A DNA stretch of 64,000 bases from Leifsonia psychrotolerans (GCF_013410665.1 NZ_JACCFM010000001.1:3038001-3102000); one strand, 5' to 3'. Positions 1 to 9,190 are shown, numbered from the stretch's first letter. Notes: generated by a model not told the origin, from the letters alone. Made by a program: numbers and translations.

Positions 1-1806
1 GCCCGTCATGCTTGCGGCCACCGCCGACTCCCACGCAACCGGCTCGGGGGCCCAGGAGGCTGAAAGCAGGGTGAGGACGTTGAGCCGTTGGGGGCCGGTC
101 AGCGCCAGCGGATCGTTGAGCGAACTCGAAAATGCGGTGAGTGCAGCTTCACGGCTGAGTAGCCGTTGGGCGGTCGCGGTGCGGGTGTCGGGCTCGGAGC
201 GTGAGGCGAAGTTTGTCCCGGCCGTCGGGGTGGACGCACGGGCGTCGGCGATCGTTCCGGACTTCTGCCAGGTCAGTTCGTTCACGGCCTGGATGGTTTG
301 TCCGAGGCGGAGCGGTGTCGACGACGAGCTGCGGTCGAAGGTGGCCAGAAGGGTGCGCGCCGTCGCCGGCTGCTCGGCGGCGACGACGGCGAGTTGGGCG
401 GAGGCCTCGGCCATCGCGGCGCGCCAGGTGTCGTCACTGACTGCGGATGCCGCGGCACGCAGCGCCGTTTCAACTGCCGAGTCCGAGACCAGCCCGGAGG
501 TGCGCCCGAGAAGCACCGCGGCGTTCGGCGTCAGCGTGCTGTCGGGCCGGTTCACGTTGTTGCTGGAGAGGAGGACCGAGCCGATTCCACTGTCAGCGAA
601 AACGTTCAGATCGTTGACGCTGACGGTGCCGGCGCCGGGCCAACCCAGCCCGGTTGTCGAGTAGTTCCAGTCGAGCAGATCGGCGCTCGTCGGTGGGACG
701 ACCGGACTTAGTGTGGGCGTCGGGCTGGGAGCGACGGGCGCACCCGGAGCCGCCGGAGCCTCGGTGGGTTCCGTGTCAACGGCCGGACCTGTGAACAGTG
801 TCGGGTCAATCGCCTGATCGAACGAAATCGGGGCCAGCAGTGCCGGCGCCCCGGCCTGTGCTTCCAACGCGATGTCGGCATCCGCATAGCTCAGCGCAAA
901 ACTGTCGTTGAGGGAGTTCGCGAGACGTTCCAGCCAATTCACGGCCGAGGCCGGTGCCGAACTGCCGAGAATGCGAATGGACGCGATGATCATCGGGTCG
1001 ATGGCGAGGGTCGTCGGGCGGTCGAAGGTGGCATCGAGCTTACGAGTGAGCTGGCCGAGGGGGCCGGTGAGTGTCGCCAGTGTCTCGGCCGAGAGTAGAC
1101 CGTTTTCCCCGGCGGATCCGGCCGGAACCGTGATCGGAACGACAAGCGTGAGAGTCACCGGGGCGACCGATTCACCGAGCGACCACACGAACGTACTCCG
1201 GGCGTCGACCCGCACGCCGTCGGCCGAGGTGAGGGTGGCGGCGATGCCGCGTGCTCCCCACGGGTTCGCGGTGGTCAAGCCGATGGATGCCGCGGGAACG
1301 GTCAGATCGATCGTCGTCGAGTGTCCGGGCTGCAGGGTGATTGCGAGGGGCTGGCTCAACATCAGATCACCCGGTGTGCCCGACGTTGCCTCGGGGCGCA
1401 GCCAGCTGTCGAGCATGGACCGAGTGGTGAGGGCGTCTTCGGCCAGATACAGGTCGAGCTGTGCCGTGGTCATGGCTGACGTCGTCGAATTGGTGATCGT
1501 CGCGGTGACCGGGAGGTCTTGGTTCGGCCCCACGGCGGCCGAGGTAGCGGGAGCGAGCACCAGGGTGATGCCACTCTGGGCGGCTTCTTCCGCTGTGGGC
1601 AGGCTGGCCGGAGCCGAGCTGACGGTGGCCGCCGCGTGGGTCGCCGAGGGGGCTGCAGCCTGTGCCGATACCGGAATCACCACTGCCGCAGCGGCAGCCA
1701 GAAGGCTGACCAGGAGGGCGGACAGCGGCATCCGGATCCGTGAGATCACTGCGCGCGACGAAGCGGGGAGCACAGGCCGACGCTCGGGAATTGACTCGGC
1801 CACCAT
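1..1806 (-). CDS. DUF6049-type secreted protein (partial, C-terminus outside window)
   Basis: The minus strand is open from an ATG at 1806 to the window edge (602 codons, no stop). The N-terminus has a basic stretch then a hydrophobic Ala/Val/Leu segment (about residues 26-50) ending near 'VSAQAAA', a Sec signal peptide. The mature part is Thr/Ser/Ala-rich with beta-type repeats and a Pro-rich linker (about residue 350). This matches the large exported DUF6049 proteins found between murJ and pcnA in Actinobacteria; the divergent pcnA neighbour supports that. No catalytic motif was seen and the function is unknown. The long plus-strand frames here are antisense shadows. Confidence 0.75.
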   Translation of the reverse strand, partial: MVAESIPERRPVLPASSRAVISRIRMPLSALLVSLLAAAAAVVIPVSAQAAAPSATHAAATVSSAPASLPTAEEAAQSGITLVLAPATSAAVGPNQDLPVTATITNSTTSAMTTAQLDLYLAEDALTTRSMLDSWLRPEATSGTPGDLMLSQPLAITLQPGHSTTIDLTVPAASIGLTTANPWGARGIAATLTSADGVRVDARSTFVWSLGESVAPVTLTLVVPITVPAGSAGENGLLSAETLATLTGPLGQLTRKLDATFDRPTTLAIDPMIIASIRILGSSAPASAVNWLERLANSLNDSFALSYADADIALEAQAGAPALLAPISFDQAIDPTLFTGPAVDTEPTEAPAAPGAPVAPSPTPTLSPVVPPTSADLLDWNYSTTGLGWPGAGTVSVNDLNVFADSGIGSVLLSSNNVNRPDSTLTPNAAVLLGRTSGLVSDSAVETALRAAASAVSDDTWRAAMAEASAQLAVVAAEQPATARTLLATFDRSSSSTPLRLGQTIQAVNELTWQKSGTIADARASTPTAGTNFASRSEPDTRTATAQRLLSREAALTAFSSSLNDPLALTGPQRLNVLTLLSASWAPEPVAWESAVAASMTG

Positions 1807-1887
1807 GTAGGGGATTCTACGGCGTACCCGCCGGGAGAACGCTGCGCGGAACCGGTGGTGTCGTCGCAAGCATCTACAATTGATCGT

Positions 1888-3318
1888 ATGCAGAGCGTCG
1901 CGGCAGCCCTCGCGCGACTGGGCGACCTGGCTGCCTCCCCCACGGTATCCCGTCTGGCGAACGCGTTTGCGGCGGCCGGCCATGAGCTCGCCCTCGTGGG
2001 CGGCCCGGTTCGAGATGCCTTCCTCGATCGCGAAACGAATGACCTCGATTTCACGACGGATGCCACGCCGGACCAGATCCTGGCCATCGTGAAGCCCATC
2101 TCCGACGCGCACTGGGACATCGGCCGGGCGTTCGGAACGATCGGTGCGAAGATCGCCGGTGAAACCGTCGAAGTCACCACGTACCGCACCGACAGCTACG
2201 ACAAGACGACGCGCAAACCCGACGTTGTGTTCGGCACGAGCCTTGACGAGGACCTGCTTCGCCGCGACTTCACCGTCAACGCGATGGCCCTGCGCCTGCC
2301 ACAGCTCACCCTGGTCGACCCGTCCGGCGGGGTCGATGACCTGCTGGCGAAGGTGCTGCGCACGCCGTCCTCCCCCGAGATCTCTTTCGGCGACGATCCG
2401 CTGCGCATGATGCGGGCGGTGCGCTTCACTGCGGTGCTCGGCTTCAGCTTGGATGCGGCGACGGGCGAGGCGCTGGCGCAGATGGCCGAGAGCATCCGCA
2501 TGATTTCGGCCGAACGGGTCTGTGAAGAACTTTCGAAGCTGCTGCGCTCGGCTACGCCGCGGGCCGGTCTCGAACTCATGGTGGAGTGTGGTCTGGCCGC
2601 GCTCGTGTTGCCCGAGCTGCCGGCGCTGCGCCTGGAGGTCGACGAGCACCACCACCATAAAGACGTTTATCAGCACACACTGACCGTGGTCGAACAGGCG
2701 ATTGACTACGAGATTTCGCGTGGCAACCTGGACAGCCCCGATCTGATTGTGCGTCTGGCGGCGCTGTTCCACGATGTCGGAAAGCCGGCGACGCGGCGTC
2801 TGGAACCCGGCGGTGTCGTCAGTTTCTACCACCACGACATGGTCGGCGCGAAGCTGGCCAGAAAACGGTTGCGGGCGCTGCGCTTCGACAACGACACCAT
2901 CAACGCCGTTGCGGTGTTGATCGAGTTGCACCTGCGCTTCTTTGGCTACACCGAGGGAACCTGGACCGATTCCGCTGTGCGTCGATATGTACGCGACGCC
3001 GGTGACCAGCTTGAGCGGTTACACATTCTGACCCGGGCCGATGTGACCACACGCAACCGGCGCAAGGCTGACCGCCTGGGCTTTGCGTACGACGACCTGG
3101 AGCGTCGCATCGCCGAGCTGGCTGAGAAAGAGCAACTGGATGCCGTGCGCCCCGACCTCGACGGTGAGGCGATTATGGGCATCCTGGGGATCTCCCCCGG
3201 ACGTGACGTGGGTGAGGCCTACCGGTATTTGCTTGAGCAGCGCCTCGACGACGGGCCGCTCGGCGTGGAGGAAGCCACGCGCCGGTTGCAGGCGTGGTGG
3301 GCCGGACGTGAGGTCTAG
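1888..3318 (+). CDS. pcnA: CCA tRNA nucleotidyltransferase
   Basis: 476 aa. Adds or repairs the 3'-CCA end of tRNAs in the cytosol. The nucleotidyltransferase head has '[11 protein letters not shown]' (about 36-46) and the metal-binding 'DLDF' (52-55), followed by the class II '[11 protein letters not shown]' motif. An HD domain follows, with 'FHDVGKP' giving H295-D296, so this is the HD-containing bacterial class. I chose the ATG at 1888 because the protein begins MQSVAAAL as in actinobacterial relatives; an in-frame GTG at 1855 would add 11 residues. It is divergent from the DUF6049 gene and its 3' end overlaps the next gene by 11 bp. Confidence 0.95.
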   Translation: MQSVAAALARLGDLAASPTVSRLANAFAAAGHELALVGGPVRDAFLDRETNDLDFTTDATPDQILAIVKPISDAHWDIGRAFGTIGAKIAGETVEVTTYRTDSYDKTTRKPDVVFGTSLDEDLLRRDFTVNAMALRLPQLTLVDPSGGVDDLLAKVLRTPSSPEISFGDDPLRMMRAVRFTAVLGFSLDAATGEALAQMAESIRMISAERVCEELSKLLRSATPRAGLELMVECGLAALVLPELPALRLEVDEHHHHKDVYQHTLTVVEQAIDYEISRGNLDSPDLIVRLAALFHDVGKPATRRLEPGGVVSFYHHDMVGAKLARKRLRALRFDNDTINAVAVLIELHLRFFGYTEGTWTDSAVRRYVRDAGDQLERLHILTRADVTTRNRRKADRLGFAYDDLERRIAELAEKEQLDAVRPDLDGEAIMGILGISPGRDVGEAYRYLLEQRLDDGPLGVEEATRRLQAWWAGREV

Positions 3319-4249
3319 CAGCACCACGGATCCGCCCACTCAGCGCGCAGCACGAGGGCAGGTCCGACGCCCCGGGCAGCGCCGTGCGCGCCGTGCAACC
3401 ACCCTGACCGGTTACGCGTTCCTGGCGCCGAGCCTGTTCGGGGTTGGCTTCTTTTTGCTGCTGCCCGTCCTCATCGTGGTGTGGCTGAGCTTTCAGAGCT
3501 GGGACCTCATCTCCCCCGCCCGGTTCGTGGGCCTCGAGAACTACCGGGCGGTGCTCTCTGACGGTGTGTTCGGCAATTCGTTGCTGGTCACGTTGCTCTT
3601 CGTCGCCATCGTGATTCCGGTTCAAACCTCGCTCGGGCTCTTCGCCGCCACGCTGTTGACGCGCGGCTTACCCGGCTCGGGTTTCTTTCGAGTGGTGTTC
3701 GTGTTGCCCTGGATCTGTGCCCCGCTGGCGCTCGGTGTGGTGTGGAAATGGATCTTCGCGCCCACGGATGGCGCACTCAATACGCTCCTGGGGCAGCGTG
3801 TGGAATGGCTCAGCGATCCGCGACTCGCCCTGCCCGCCGTCTGCGCTGTCGTGATCTGGACCAACGTGGGCTACGTGACGCTGTTCTTCATGGCCGGCTT
3901 GCAGAACATTCCGGAGCACCTGCTGGAAGCCGGCACCCTCGACGGCGCCGGGCCGGTCGCGTTGTTTTGGCATGTCAAGCTGCCGCTCCTGCGCCCGACG
4001 ATGTTCTTCGTGCTCGTCACCTCGGTCATCAGCACGTTCCAGATTTTCGACCAGGTCTACGCGCTGACCGGAGGCGGGCCGCAAGGGCGAACAGACGTCG
4101 TCGCTGCGCGTATCTACTACGAAGCGTTCGAGTCGTTTTCGTTCGGCCGGGCCTCGGTGATGGCCGTCATCCTGTTGGTCATTCTTGTCACGATCACCCT
4201 CGTGCAGCAGCAGTACTTCCGGCGGAGGACGACCTATGAAATGGATTAG
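3308..4249 (+). CDS. Carbohydrate ABC transporter permease, MalF/UgpA type
   Basis: 313 aa integral membrane protein, one of two channel subunits of a CUT1-type sugar importer. An N-terminal basic cytosolic tail (to about 30) is followed by about six hydrophobic segments. The EAA loop that contacts the ATPase reads 'EAGTLDGAGPVALFWHVKLP', and a late 'ALTGGGPQGRTDV' segment is typical of the family. Start set at the GTG 3308, overlapping the pcnA stop by 11 bp; the longer open frame upstream lies inside pcnA and is not credible. It overlaps the next permease by 14 bp. No ATPase gene is present, so the complex probably uses a shared ATPase encoded elsewhere. Confidence 0.9.
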   Translation: MRSSSTTDPPTQRAARGQVRRPGQRRARRATTLTGYAFLAPSLFGVGFFLLLPVLIVVWLSFQSWDLISPARFVGLENYRAVLSDGVFGNSLLVTLLFVAIVIPVQTSLGLFAATLLTRGLPGSGFFRVVFVLPWICAPLALGVVWKWIFAPTDGALNTLLGQRVEWLSDPRLALPAVCAVVIWTNVGYVTLFFMAGLQNIPEHLLEAGTLDGAGPVALFWHVKLPLLRPTMFFVLVTSVISTFQIFDQVYALTGGGPQGRTDVVAARIYYEAFESFSFGRASVMAVILLVILVTITLVQQQYFRRRTTYEMD

Positions 4250-5057
4250 AACCCTCGCCATCTACCTTTTTCTGCTCGCCGGTGCCGTCGTCACGCTGGG
4301 GCCGTTCCTGCTCAGCATCCTCACCGCGTTCAAGACCTCGGGGCAGTTTGCACAGACGAATGCGCTGAGCTGGCCCGACCCGTTCACTCTCGACAACTTC
4401 ACCGAGCTGCTGACGGGTCGTGCGGAGTTCGGCCGCGCCATTGGCGTGACCTTGCTCGTGGCGGCGCTGCTTGTCGCCGCGCAACTGGTGTTCTCGATCA
4501 TGGCCGCGTACGCGTTTGCCCGGCTCGAGTTCGCCGGCCGCGACATCGTGTTCTGGGTCTACCTCTCCACCCTCATGATCCCCGCGATCGTGATCGTCGT
4601 CCCTCTCTATCTGATGATGACCGAGGCCGGGCTGCGCAACACCTTCTGGGGGCTCGTGCTGCCGTTCGCGTTCGCAAGTCCCTACGCGACGTTCCTCCTT
4701 CGTGAGTACTTTCGGGGCATCCCGCAAGAACTCGTTGATGCGGCCCGACTCGACGGCGCCAACGCACTGGATGTCCTCGTTGAGATCATCGTTCCGCTCA
4801 GCCGTCCCATCATCGCCACACTGCTTCTGATAACTGTCGTGAGCCAGTGGAATAATTTCCTCTGGCCGCGAATTATCACAAGCGGTAACACGTGGCGTCC
4901 CGTCACCGTTGCGACTGCTAGCCTCCAATCGCAGTACAACGGCAACTGGACTCTCGTGATGGCCGCGACAACGCTCGCGCTCGTGCCGCTTCTCGCTCTC
5001 TTCCTGATCTTTCAGAAGCAGATCGTGCGCTCGATTGCCATTACCAGCTTCAGATAG
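4236..5057 (+). CDS. Carbohydrate ABC transporter permease, MalG type
   Basis: 273 aa, second channel subunit of the sugar importer. Six membrane segments are visible, with the EAA loop 'DAARLDGANALDVLVEIIVP' before the fifth. The ATG at 4236 has a purine-rich ribosome site (ggcggaggac) about 7 bp upstream and lies inside the 3' end of the MalF-type gene, giving translational coupling. The C-terminal 'FQKQIVRSIAITSFR' is the usual end of this family. The binding protein follows after a 107-bp gap holding a short CA-rich tandem repeat. The substrate cannot be read from sequence. Confidence 0.92.
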   Translation: MKWIRTLAIYLFLLAGAVVTLGPFLLSILTAFKTSGQFAQTNALSWPDPFTLDNFTELLTGRAEFGRAIGVTLLVAALLVAAQLVFSIMAAYAFARLEFAGRDIVFWVYLSTLMIPAIVIVVPLYLMMTEAGLRNTFWGLVLPFAFASPYATFLLREYFRGIPQELVDAARLDGANALDVLVEIIVPLSRPIIATLLLITVVSQWNNFLWPRIITSGNTWRPVTVATASLQSQYNGNWTLVMAATTLALVPLLALFLIFQKQIVRSIAITSFR

Positions 5058-5095
5058 ACCCCGCTCTGGCGCCGTGCGACGGCGTGCAGGCCGCA

Positions 5096-5134
5096 GCACA
5101 CGCACACAGCACACGCACACAGCACACGCACACA
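5096..5134. repeat. Three 13-bp tandem repeats (GCACACGCACACA)
   Basis: Three perfect head-to-tail copies of GCACACGCACACA fill the permease/binding-protein gap, followed by related CA-rich sequence up to the ribosome site at about 5153. The repeat is on the transcribed strand between two operon genes, so it would be in the mRNA. Confidence 0.9.
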
Positions 5135-5164
5135 GCACACACAGCACACACCCGAAGGACACCC

Positions 5165-6514
5165 ATGGCCAAGCGCTCGACCATCATTGCCATTACCGCG
5201 GCTGTCGCCGTCGTCGCCATCGGGGCGGTCGGCGCCGGCTTCGCCCTTGCCGGATCGAACAGCAACGACTCGGCGGCCGGCGACCAGACGACCGTCACCG
5301 TGCGACTGTGGGACGAGCAGGTCGCATCGGCGTACGAGCAGTCATTCGCCGCCTTCGAAGCGAAGAACCCGACCATCAAGGTCGACGTCACGGTCGTGCC
5401 GTGGGCCGACTACTGGACCAAACTGCGCACCGATATCGCGGGCAAGAGCGCCGACGACGTGTTCTGGGTGAACAACTCCTACTATGCGGACTACGCCGAC
5501 AACGGCAACCTCCTCAATATCGATGACGCACTCGGCACCAACGCCAAAGACGCCTGGCAGCCGAGCGTGGTCGACCAGTTCACGCGCGACGGCGCACTGT
5601 GGGGTGTTCCTCAGCTGTCGGACGCGGGTATCGCGGTCTACTACAACACGGAACTTCTGGCTGACGCGGGCATCGACCCCTCCTCTCTCGAGAACCTCAC
5701 CTGGAGTCTGGACCCGGCCACCGACACGTTCCTTCCGGTGCTGAAGAAACTCACGAAAGATGGCGCCGGGCACACGGCCGATGAGGCCGACTTCGACGCG
5801 GCATCCGTCACCCAGTACGGCTACAACGCGGGCAACGACCTGCAAGCCATGTTCCTCAACTACATCGGCTCGAACGGTGGAACCTTCCAGGACGGCGACG
5901 AGTTCACGTTCGCGAACCCGAAGACGGTCGAAGCGTTTCAGTACCTGACCGACCTGATCAACCGCGACCACGTGGCCCCGTCGGCGGCCGACACGAACCA
6001 AAACGGCGACTTCAGCCGCGACCAGTTTCTGCACGGCAAGATGGCACTGTTCCAGTCGGGTCTGTACAACCTCAAAAACGTCGCGGATGGCGCATCCTTT
6101 GACTGGGGCGTGGCCTCCATCCCCACCGGTCCGGCCGGACGCGTCTCGGTGACCAACGGAATTGTCGCGGCCGGTAACGCCGCCAGTGCTCACCCGGCCG
6201 AGACCCAGAAGGTTCTCGAATGGCTCGGTTCGGTCGACGGCAACGAGTTCGTCGGAGCAAGCGGCGCGGCGGTTCCCGGAGTCGTTGCGGCGCAGTCGGC
6301 ATACACAGCGGTCTGGGAAGCCCAGGGCGTTGACACTTCGAAGTTCTTCGACGTGATTGCGAACCCGACTATTCCGGCACCGCGGGGAGCCAACTTCGGA
6401 GCGGCGTACGGCGCGTACGGACCGATCCTTGAGGACGTTTTCGCGGCCCGCATCCCGGTCGCCGAGGGGATGCAGAAGGCGCAAGACGCCGCGAACGCAG
6501 CGTTGAAGAAGTAG
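5165..6514 (+). CDS. Extracellular sugar-binding protein of the ABC importer
   Basis: 449 aa type-1 solute-binding protein, third gene of the sugar transporter cluster. The start is the ATG at 5165, 5 bp after 'gaaggac'; longer in-frame starts run through the CA repeat. The N-terminus (MAKRSTIIAITAAVAVVAIG) is a signal peptide or signal anchor. No lipobox cysteine is seen, which is unusual because Gram-positive binding proteins are usually lipoproteins; it may be membrane-anchored by the N-terminal helix or released. The mature part begins with the family pattern 'VTVRLWDEQVASAYEQSFAA' and 'NPTIKVDV'. The substrate is unknown. Confidence 0.9.
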   Translation: MAKRSTIIAITAAVAVVAIGAVGAGFALAGSNSNDSAAGDQTTVTVRLWDEQVASAYEQSFAAFEAKNPTIKVDVTVVPWADYWTKLRTDIAGKSADDVFWVNNSYYADYADNGNLLNIDDALGTNAKDAWQPSVVDQFTRDGALWGVPQLSDAGIAVYYNTELLADAGIDPSSLENLTWSLDPATDTFLPVLKKLTKDGAGHTADEADFDAASVTQYGYNAGNDLQAMFLNYIGSNGGTFQDGDEFTFANPKTVEAFQYLTDLINRDHVAPSAADTNQNGDFSRDQFLHGKMALFQSGLYNLKNVADGASFDWGVASIPTGPAGRVSVTNGIVAAGNAASAHPAETQKVLEWLGSVDGNEFVGASGAAVPGVVAAQSAYTAVWEAQGVDTSKFFDVIANPTIPAPRGANFGAAYGAYGPILEDVFAARIPVAEGMQKAQDAANAALKK

Positions 6515-6560
6515 CGCTCGCTCGACTCCCCCACCCGCGTCTTTTGGCCGATTTCGCCCT

Positions 6561-6604
6561 GTGCGGTCGAGTTCGCCCTGCACGCCAGGCGAACTCGACC
6601 GCAC
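6561..6604. repeat. Dispersed palindrome, copy 1
   Basis: Perfect 17-bp arms (GTGCGGTCGAGTTCGCC at 6561-6577; its reverse complement at 6588-6604) around a 10-nt loop. It lies 46 bp after the sugar-binding-protein stop with no T-run, so it is not a classical terminator. Related copies lie at 7893-7934, 22131-22173 and 45311-45351. Confidence 0.85.
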
Positions 6605-6619
6605 TTGATTAAGTCGGCA

Positions 6620-6716
6620 CTGGCCACTGGCCACTGGCACTGGCACTGGCACTGGCGCAGGCGCAGGCGCTGGCGCTGACGCTGACGCAGGCGCAGGCGC
6701 TGGCGCTGACGCTGGC
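6620..6716. repeat. Imperfect hexanucleotide tandem repeat
   Basis: About 16 consecutive 6-bp units of the form G(G/A)C(A/G)C(T/A) with internal higher-order duplication (the GGCGCA/GGCGCT/GACGCT block occurs twice). Low-complexity intergenic DNA. Confidence 0.8.
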
Positions 6717-6868
6717 ATAGCCGAGAGCACAGATGCGAGAACGGATGCGTGCGGCAGCAGGAGACCGGCAGCCACGAGGGGCGCCCTCCACAGCTTTCGC
6801 ACACACTGCTTGTCACCAGATGCAGAGCTCGAGGCCGCATGAGCTCATCGATGCACAAGCATCGGGGC

Positions 6869-7855
6869 ATGAATGGTCTCACGCGATCTGAATCACAGCA
6901 CGTGCTGCTCACCCGCGACCTGGAACGTGTCGGAGCAGATGGGCGGTCACTGCGCCGCGGACTCGAGAGAGGGCAGCATCGGCGTCTCCTGCGGGGTGTC
7001 TACGTTGCGACGGAAGTCTGGAACGACGCTGACGACGATGCCCGTCACATCATGCGCATCCAGGCCGCGCTCCGTACCCGACGCGACGACGTCGTGGTGT
7101 CGCACGTCTCGGCCGCACGGCTCTGGGGACTGCCGATTCTTGGTCGGTGGCCGCTGGAAGTTCATCTCAAGCCGCTCGGCGGGCGCATCCGTGAATCCAA
7201 AAACGGAATCATCTGGCACCACGACGCTTTCGCGAATGACGAGGTGGTCGAGCTGGATGGCGTCTTGGTGACGAGTCGATTGCGAACGCTGGTTGATCTG
7301 GCCCGCTCGTCGAGCTTCGCGTCGGCCGTGGCGACACTTGATGCGGGCTTGAGTTCGCGTTTTGCCCTGCCGAATGGCCAACAGGGTCGCCTACTGCTCA
7401 AGGAAGACATGCTCGAGGAGATCGCGCGTCTGGGCCCAGTGCGCGGATGCCGAGCCGCCCGCCTCGCGACGAACTTTGCCGACGGGGATTCGGGCTCGGT
7501 GGGTGAATCGGCCAGCCGCGCGAACATCTACTTGAGCGGGATGCCCGCGCCTCGCTTGCAAGTCTCCTATCCACGCGAGGACGGCGGGAACGACATCACC
7601 GACTTCACCTGGAAGAAGGAAGACCACATTCAACGGATGCCGCTCCTCGGCGAATTCGACGGATTCGTCAAGTACACACGCAGTCAGTATCTGAAGGGGC
7701 GCACGATTGAGGACGTGGTGTGGGAGGAGAAGGTGAGAGAGGACCGGCTCCGGGCTCCGGGCCGGGCGATGTCGCGCTGGCTGTGGAAAGTGGCCATGAG
7801 CCCCGTCCTTCTGCGAGCACACCTTCTTGAGGCAGGGTTGCGCCCTCATGAATGA
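6869..7855 (+). CDS. AbiEi-like/VSR-endonuclease-like protein
   Basis: 328 aa, cytosolic. The N-terminal part ('GRSLRRGLERGQHRRLLRGV', 'VVSHVSAARLWGLPI') resembles the AbiEi_4 winged-helix domain of type IV antitoxins. The C-terminal part ('GEFDGFVKYTRSQYLKG', 'EKVREDRLRAPG') resembles the PD-(D/E)XK-like tail of the very-short-patch-repair/DUF559 group often fused to it in Actinobacteria. No partner AbiEii nucleotidyltransferase is adjacent, so this is probably one of the common solitary copies. Start chosen at ATG 6869; in-frame ATGs at 6851 and 6749 are alternatives. Confidence 0.65.
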   Translation: MNGLTRSESQHVLLTRDLERVGADGRSLRRGLERGQHRRLLRGVYVATEVWNDADDDARHIMRIQAALRTRRDDVVVSHVSAARLWGLPILGRWPLEVHLKPLGGRIRESKNGIIWHHDAFANDEVVELDGVLVTSRLRTLVDLARSSSFASAVATLDAGLSSRFALPNGQQGRLLLKEDMLEEIARLGPVRGCRAARLATNFADGDSGSVGESASRANIYLSGMPAPRLQVSYPREDGGNDITDFTWKKEDHIQRMPLLGEFDGFVKYTRSQYLKGRTIEDVVWEEKVREDRLRAPGRAMSRWLWKVAMSPVLLRAHLLEAGLRPHE

Positions 7856-7892
7856 GAGCGTCGGCCGAGCCGAGATCCGTCGAGTTAAGCCT

Positions 7893-7934
7893 GTGCGGTC
7901 GAGTTCGTCCCGCACGCGCGGCAAACTCGACCGG
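7893..7934. repeat. Dispersed palindrome, copy 2
   Basis: The left arm (GTGCGGTCGAGTTCGTC, 7893-7909) matches copy 1 at 16 of 17 positions. The right arm 'GCAAACTCGACCGG' (7921-7934) is its imperfect complement. It lies in the 258-bp gap between the AbiEi-like gene and rpsF. Confidence 0.75.
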
Positions 7935-8059
7935 AAGAAGGAAAGTCGGCGAAAATGTGGCCTGGCGAACCCGAGTGGCGCTCCTCGGACTCATCGGGTA
8001 CGCTTGGCAGGTTGTCTGTGCGCCGGATTCCCGGCCTCCGCATTCCACACATGCACAAC

Positions 8060-8103
8060 CCTCCTGTTGCAGAAATTCTGCAGCCGTTTTAGTCCGAAGG
8101 AGG
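8060..8103 (+). promoter_or_regulatory. Candidate rpsF mRNA leader structure
   Basis: CCTCC at 8060-8064 can pair with the GGAGG ribosome site of rpsF at 8099-8103. This encloses an inner hairpin (GCAGAA/TTCTGC) and two CCG triplets. Known biology: rpsF operons in many bacteria carry a leader bound by the S6:S18 complex through a CCG motif. That this is such a leader is inference from the pairing and gene context only. Confidence 0.4.
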
Positions 8104-8113
8104 TGGGTTAGTC

Positions 8114-8620
8114 ATGCACCAGTACGAACTGATGGTTATCCTCGATCCCGAGATCGATGAGCGCACCGTAGCTCCCAGCCTTGACAAGTTCCTCAACGTT
8201 ATTCGTAACGCCAATGGAACCATTGACAAGGTTGATGTTTGGGGTCGTCGTCGTCTCGCATACGAGATCAACAAGAAGACCGAAGGCATCTACGCCGTCG
8301 TTGACTTCACCGCAACTTCTGAAGCGACGGTCGAGCTCGACCGTCAGCTGAAGCTGTCTGAGGCAGTCATGCGCACCAAGGTTCTCCGCGCAGAAGAAGG
8401 CATCGCTCAGGTTGTCGAAGCCAAGAAGCTCGCCGACGAGAAGGCCGCCCGCAAGGCTGCCAACCCGAAGGCTGCTCCTGTCAAGGTTGACGCCAAGCCC
8501 GACGCCAAGGTTGCCGCTCCGGCCGCCAAGGTTGCCGCGGCCGCCAAGGCTGAGGCTCCTGCTGAGGCTGCCGCCGAAGCTCCGGCCGAAGCTGCCGCCG
8601 ACAAGGCAAGCGACAAGTAG
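8114..8620 (+). CDS. rpsF: 30S ribosomal protein S6
   Basis: 168 aa. Binds the central domain of 16S rRNA with S18. The S6 fold fills residues 1-96 ('[19 protein letters not shown]', '[20 protein letters not shown]'). The remaining ~70 residues are a Lys/Ala/Pro/Glu-rich low-complexity tail, longer than the usual ~96-residue actinobacterial S6 and probably disordered. A strong GGAGG at 8099-8103 sits 10 bp before the ATG. First gene of rpsF-ssb-rpsR-rplI; ssb starts 3 bp after the stop. Confidence 0.97.
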   Translation: MHQYELMVILDPEIDERTVAPSLDKFLNVIRNANGTIDKVDVWGRRRLAYEINKKTEGIYAVVDFTATSEATVELDRQLKLSEAVMRTKVLRAEEGIAQVVEAKKLADEKAARKAANPKAAPVKVDAKPDAKVAAPAAKVAAAAKAEAPAEAAAEAPAEAAADKASDK

Positions 8621-8623
8621 CCC

Positions 8624-9136
8624 ATGGCTGGCGAGACCGTAATCACCGTGGTGGGCAACCTCACCAGCGATCCGGAACTGCGTTACACGCAGAACGGGCT
8701 GGCTGTTGCCAACTTCACCATCGCATCCACTCCGCGCAATTTCGATCGCGCAGCTAATGAGTGGAAAGATGGCGACGCATTGTTCCTGCGCGCGAGCGTT
8801 TGGCGTGAATTCGCCGAGCACGTTGCAGGTTCATTGACCAAGGGTTCCCGTGTCATCGCTACCGGGCGTCTCAAGCAGCGTTCGTATGAGACGAAGGAAG
8901 GTGAGAAGCGCACCAGCATGGAGCTCGAGATCGATGAGATCGGCCCCAGCCTGCGCTACGCAACCGCTTCGCTCACGCGCGCGCAGTCGTCAGGCCCACG
9001 TACCGGCGGTCCTGCCGGCGGTGGAAACGACGAGCCCTGGGCTCCCAGCGCACCCGCTTCGAACGGCGCTCCTGCCGCTTCGGGCGGAGACGTCTGGAAC
9101 ACCCCAGGCAACTTCAGCGACGAGACCCCCTTCTAA
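8624..9136 (+). CDS. ssb: Single-stranded DNA-binding protein
   Basis: 170 aa. Binds ssDNA during replication and repair. The OB-fold covers about residues 1-110 ('[19 protein letters not shown]', '[10 protein letters not shown]'). A Gly/Ala/Pro-rich linker leads to the acidic C-terminal tip 'NFSDETPF' that recruits partner proteins. It lies 3 bp after rpsF and before rpsR, the standard order, so it is co-transcribed with the S6/S18 operon. Confidence 0.97.
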   Translation: MAGETVITVVGNLTSDPELRYTQNGLAVANFTIASTPRNFDRAANEWKDGDALFLRASVWREFAEHVAGSLTKGSRVIATGRLKQRSYETKEGEKRTSMELEIDEIGPSLRYATASLTRAQSSGPRTGGPAGGGNDEPWAPSAPASNGAPAASGGDVWNTPGNFSDETPF

Positions 9137-9190
9137 GCCAAGCCTCACGGCTCTTGGCTGAATCGCACACTTAAGAAAGCAAAGGAAATC

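Larger units (their letters stand above)
6515..6868. other. Intergenic gap with a perfect palindrome and hexanucleotide repeats
   Basis: 354 bp without a convincing gene. It holds the 44-bp palindrome at 6561-6604, then a run of hexamer-like units (GGCACT, GGCGCA, GGCGCT, GACGCT) at about 6620-6716. The last 150 bp lead into the AbiEi-like gene; longer in-frame starts for that gene run back to 6749 but lack a clear ribosome site. Confidence 0.7.

Noticed and set aside
908..1810. 300-aa plus-strand open frame
   Set aside because: It is antisense to the DUF6049 gene, whose minus-strand reading has a signal peptide and normal codon use; GC-rich DNA leaves mirror frames open.
4194..5162. 322-aa minus-strand open frame over the MalG-type permease
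   Set aside because: Shadow of a clear membrane permease; composition is charged and repetitive with no family features.
6561..6604. Rho-independent terminator of the sugar transporter
   Set aside because: The stem is strong but no T-run follows and similar sequences occur at three other intergenic sites, so it fits a dispersed repeat better.
5342..6802. 486-aa minus-strand open frame
   Set aside because: Antisense to the sugar-binding protein and extended by the hexamer repeat; no protein-like pattern.
6869..7855. Type IV toxin-antitoxin system
   Set aside because: The AbiEi-like domain is present but no AbiEii toxin gene is next to it; probably a solitary protein.
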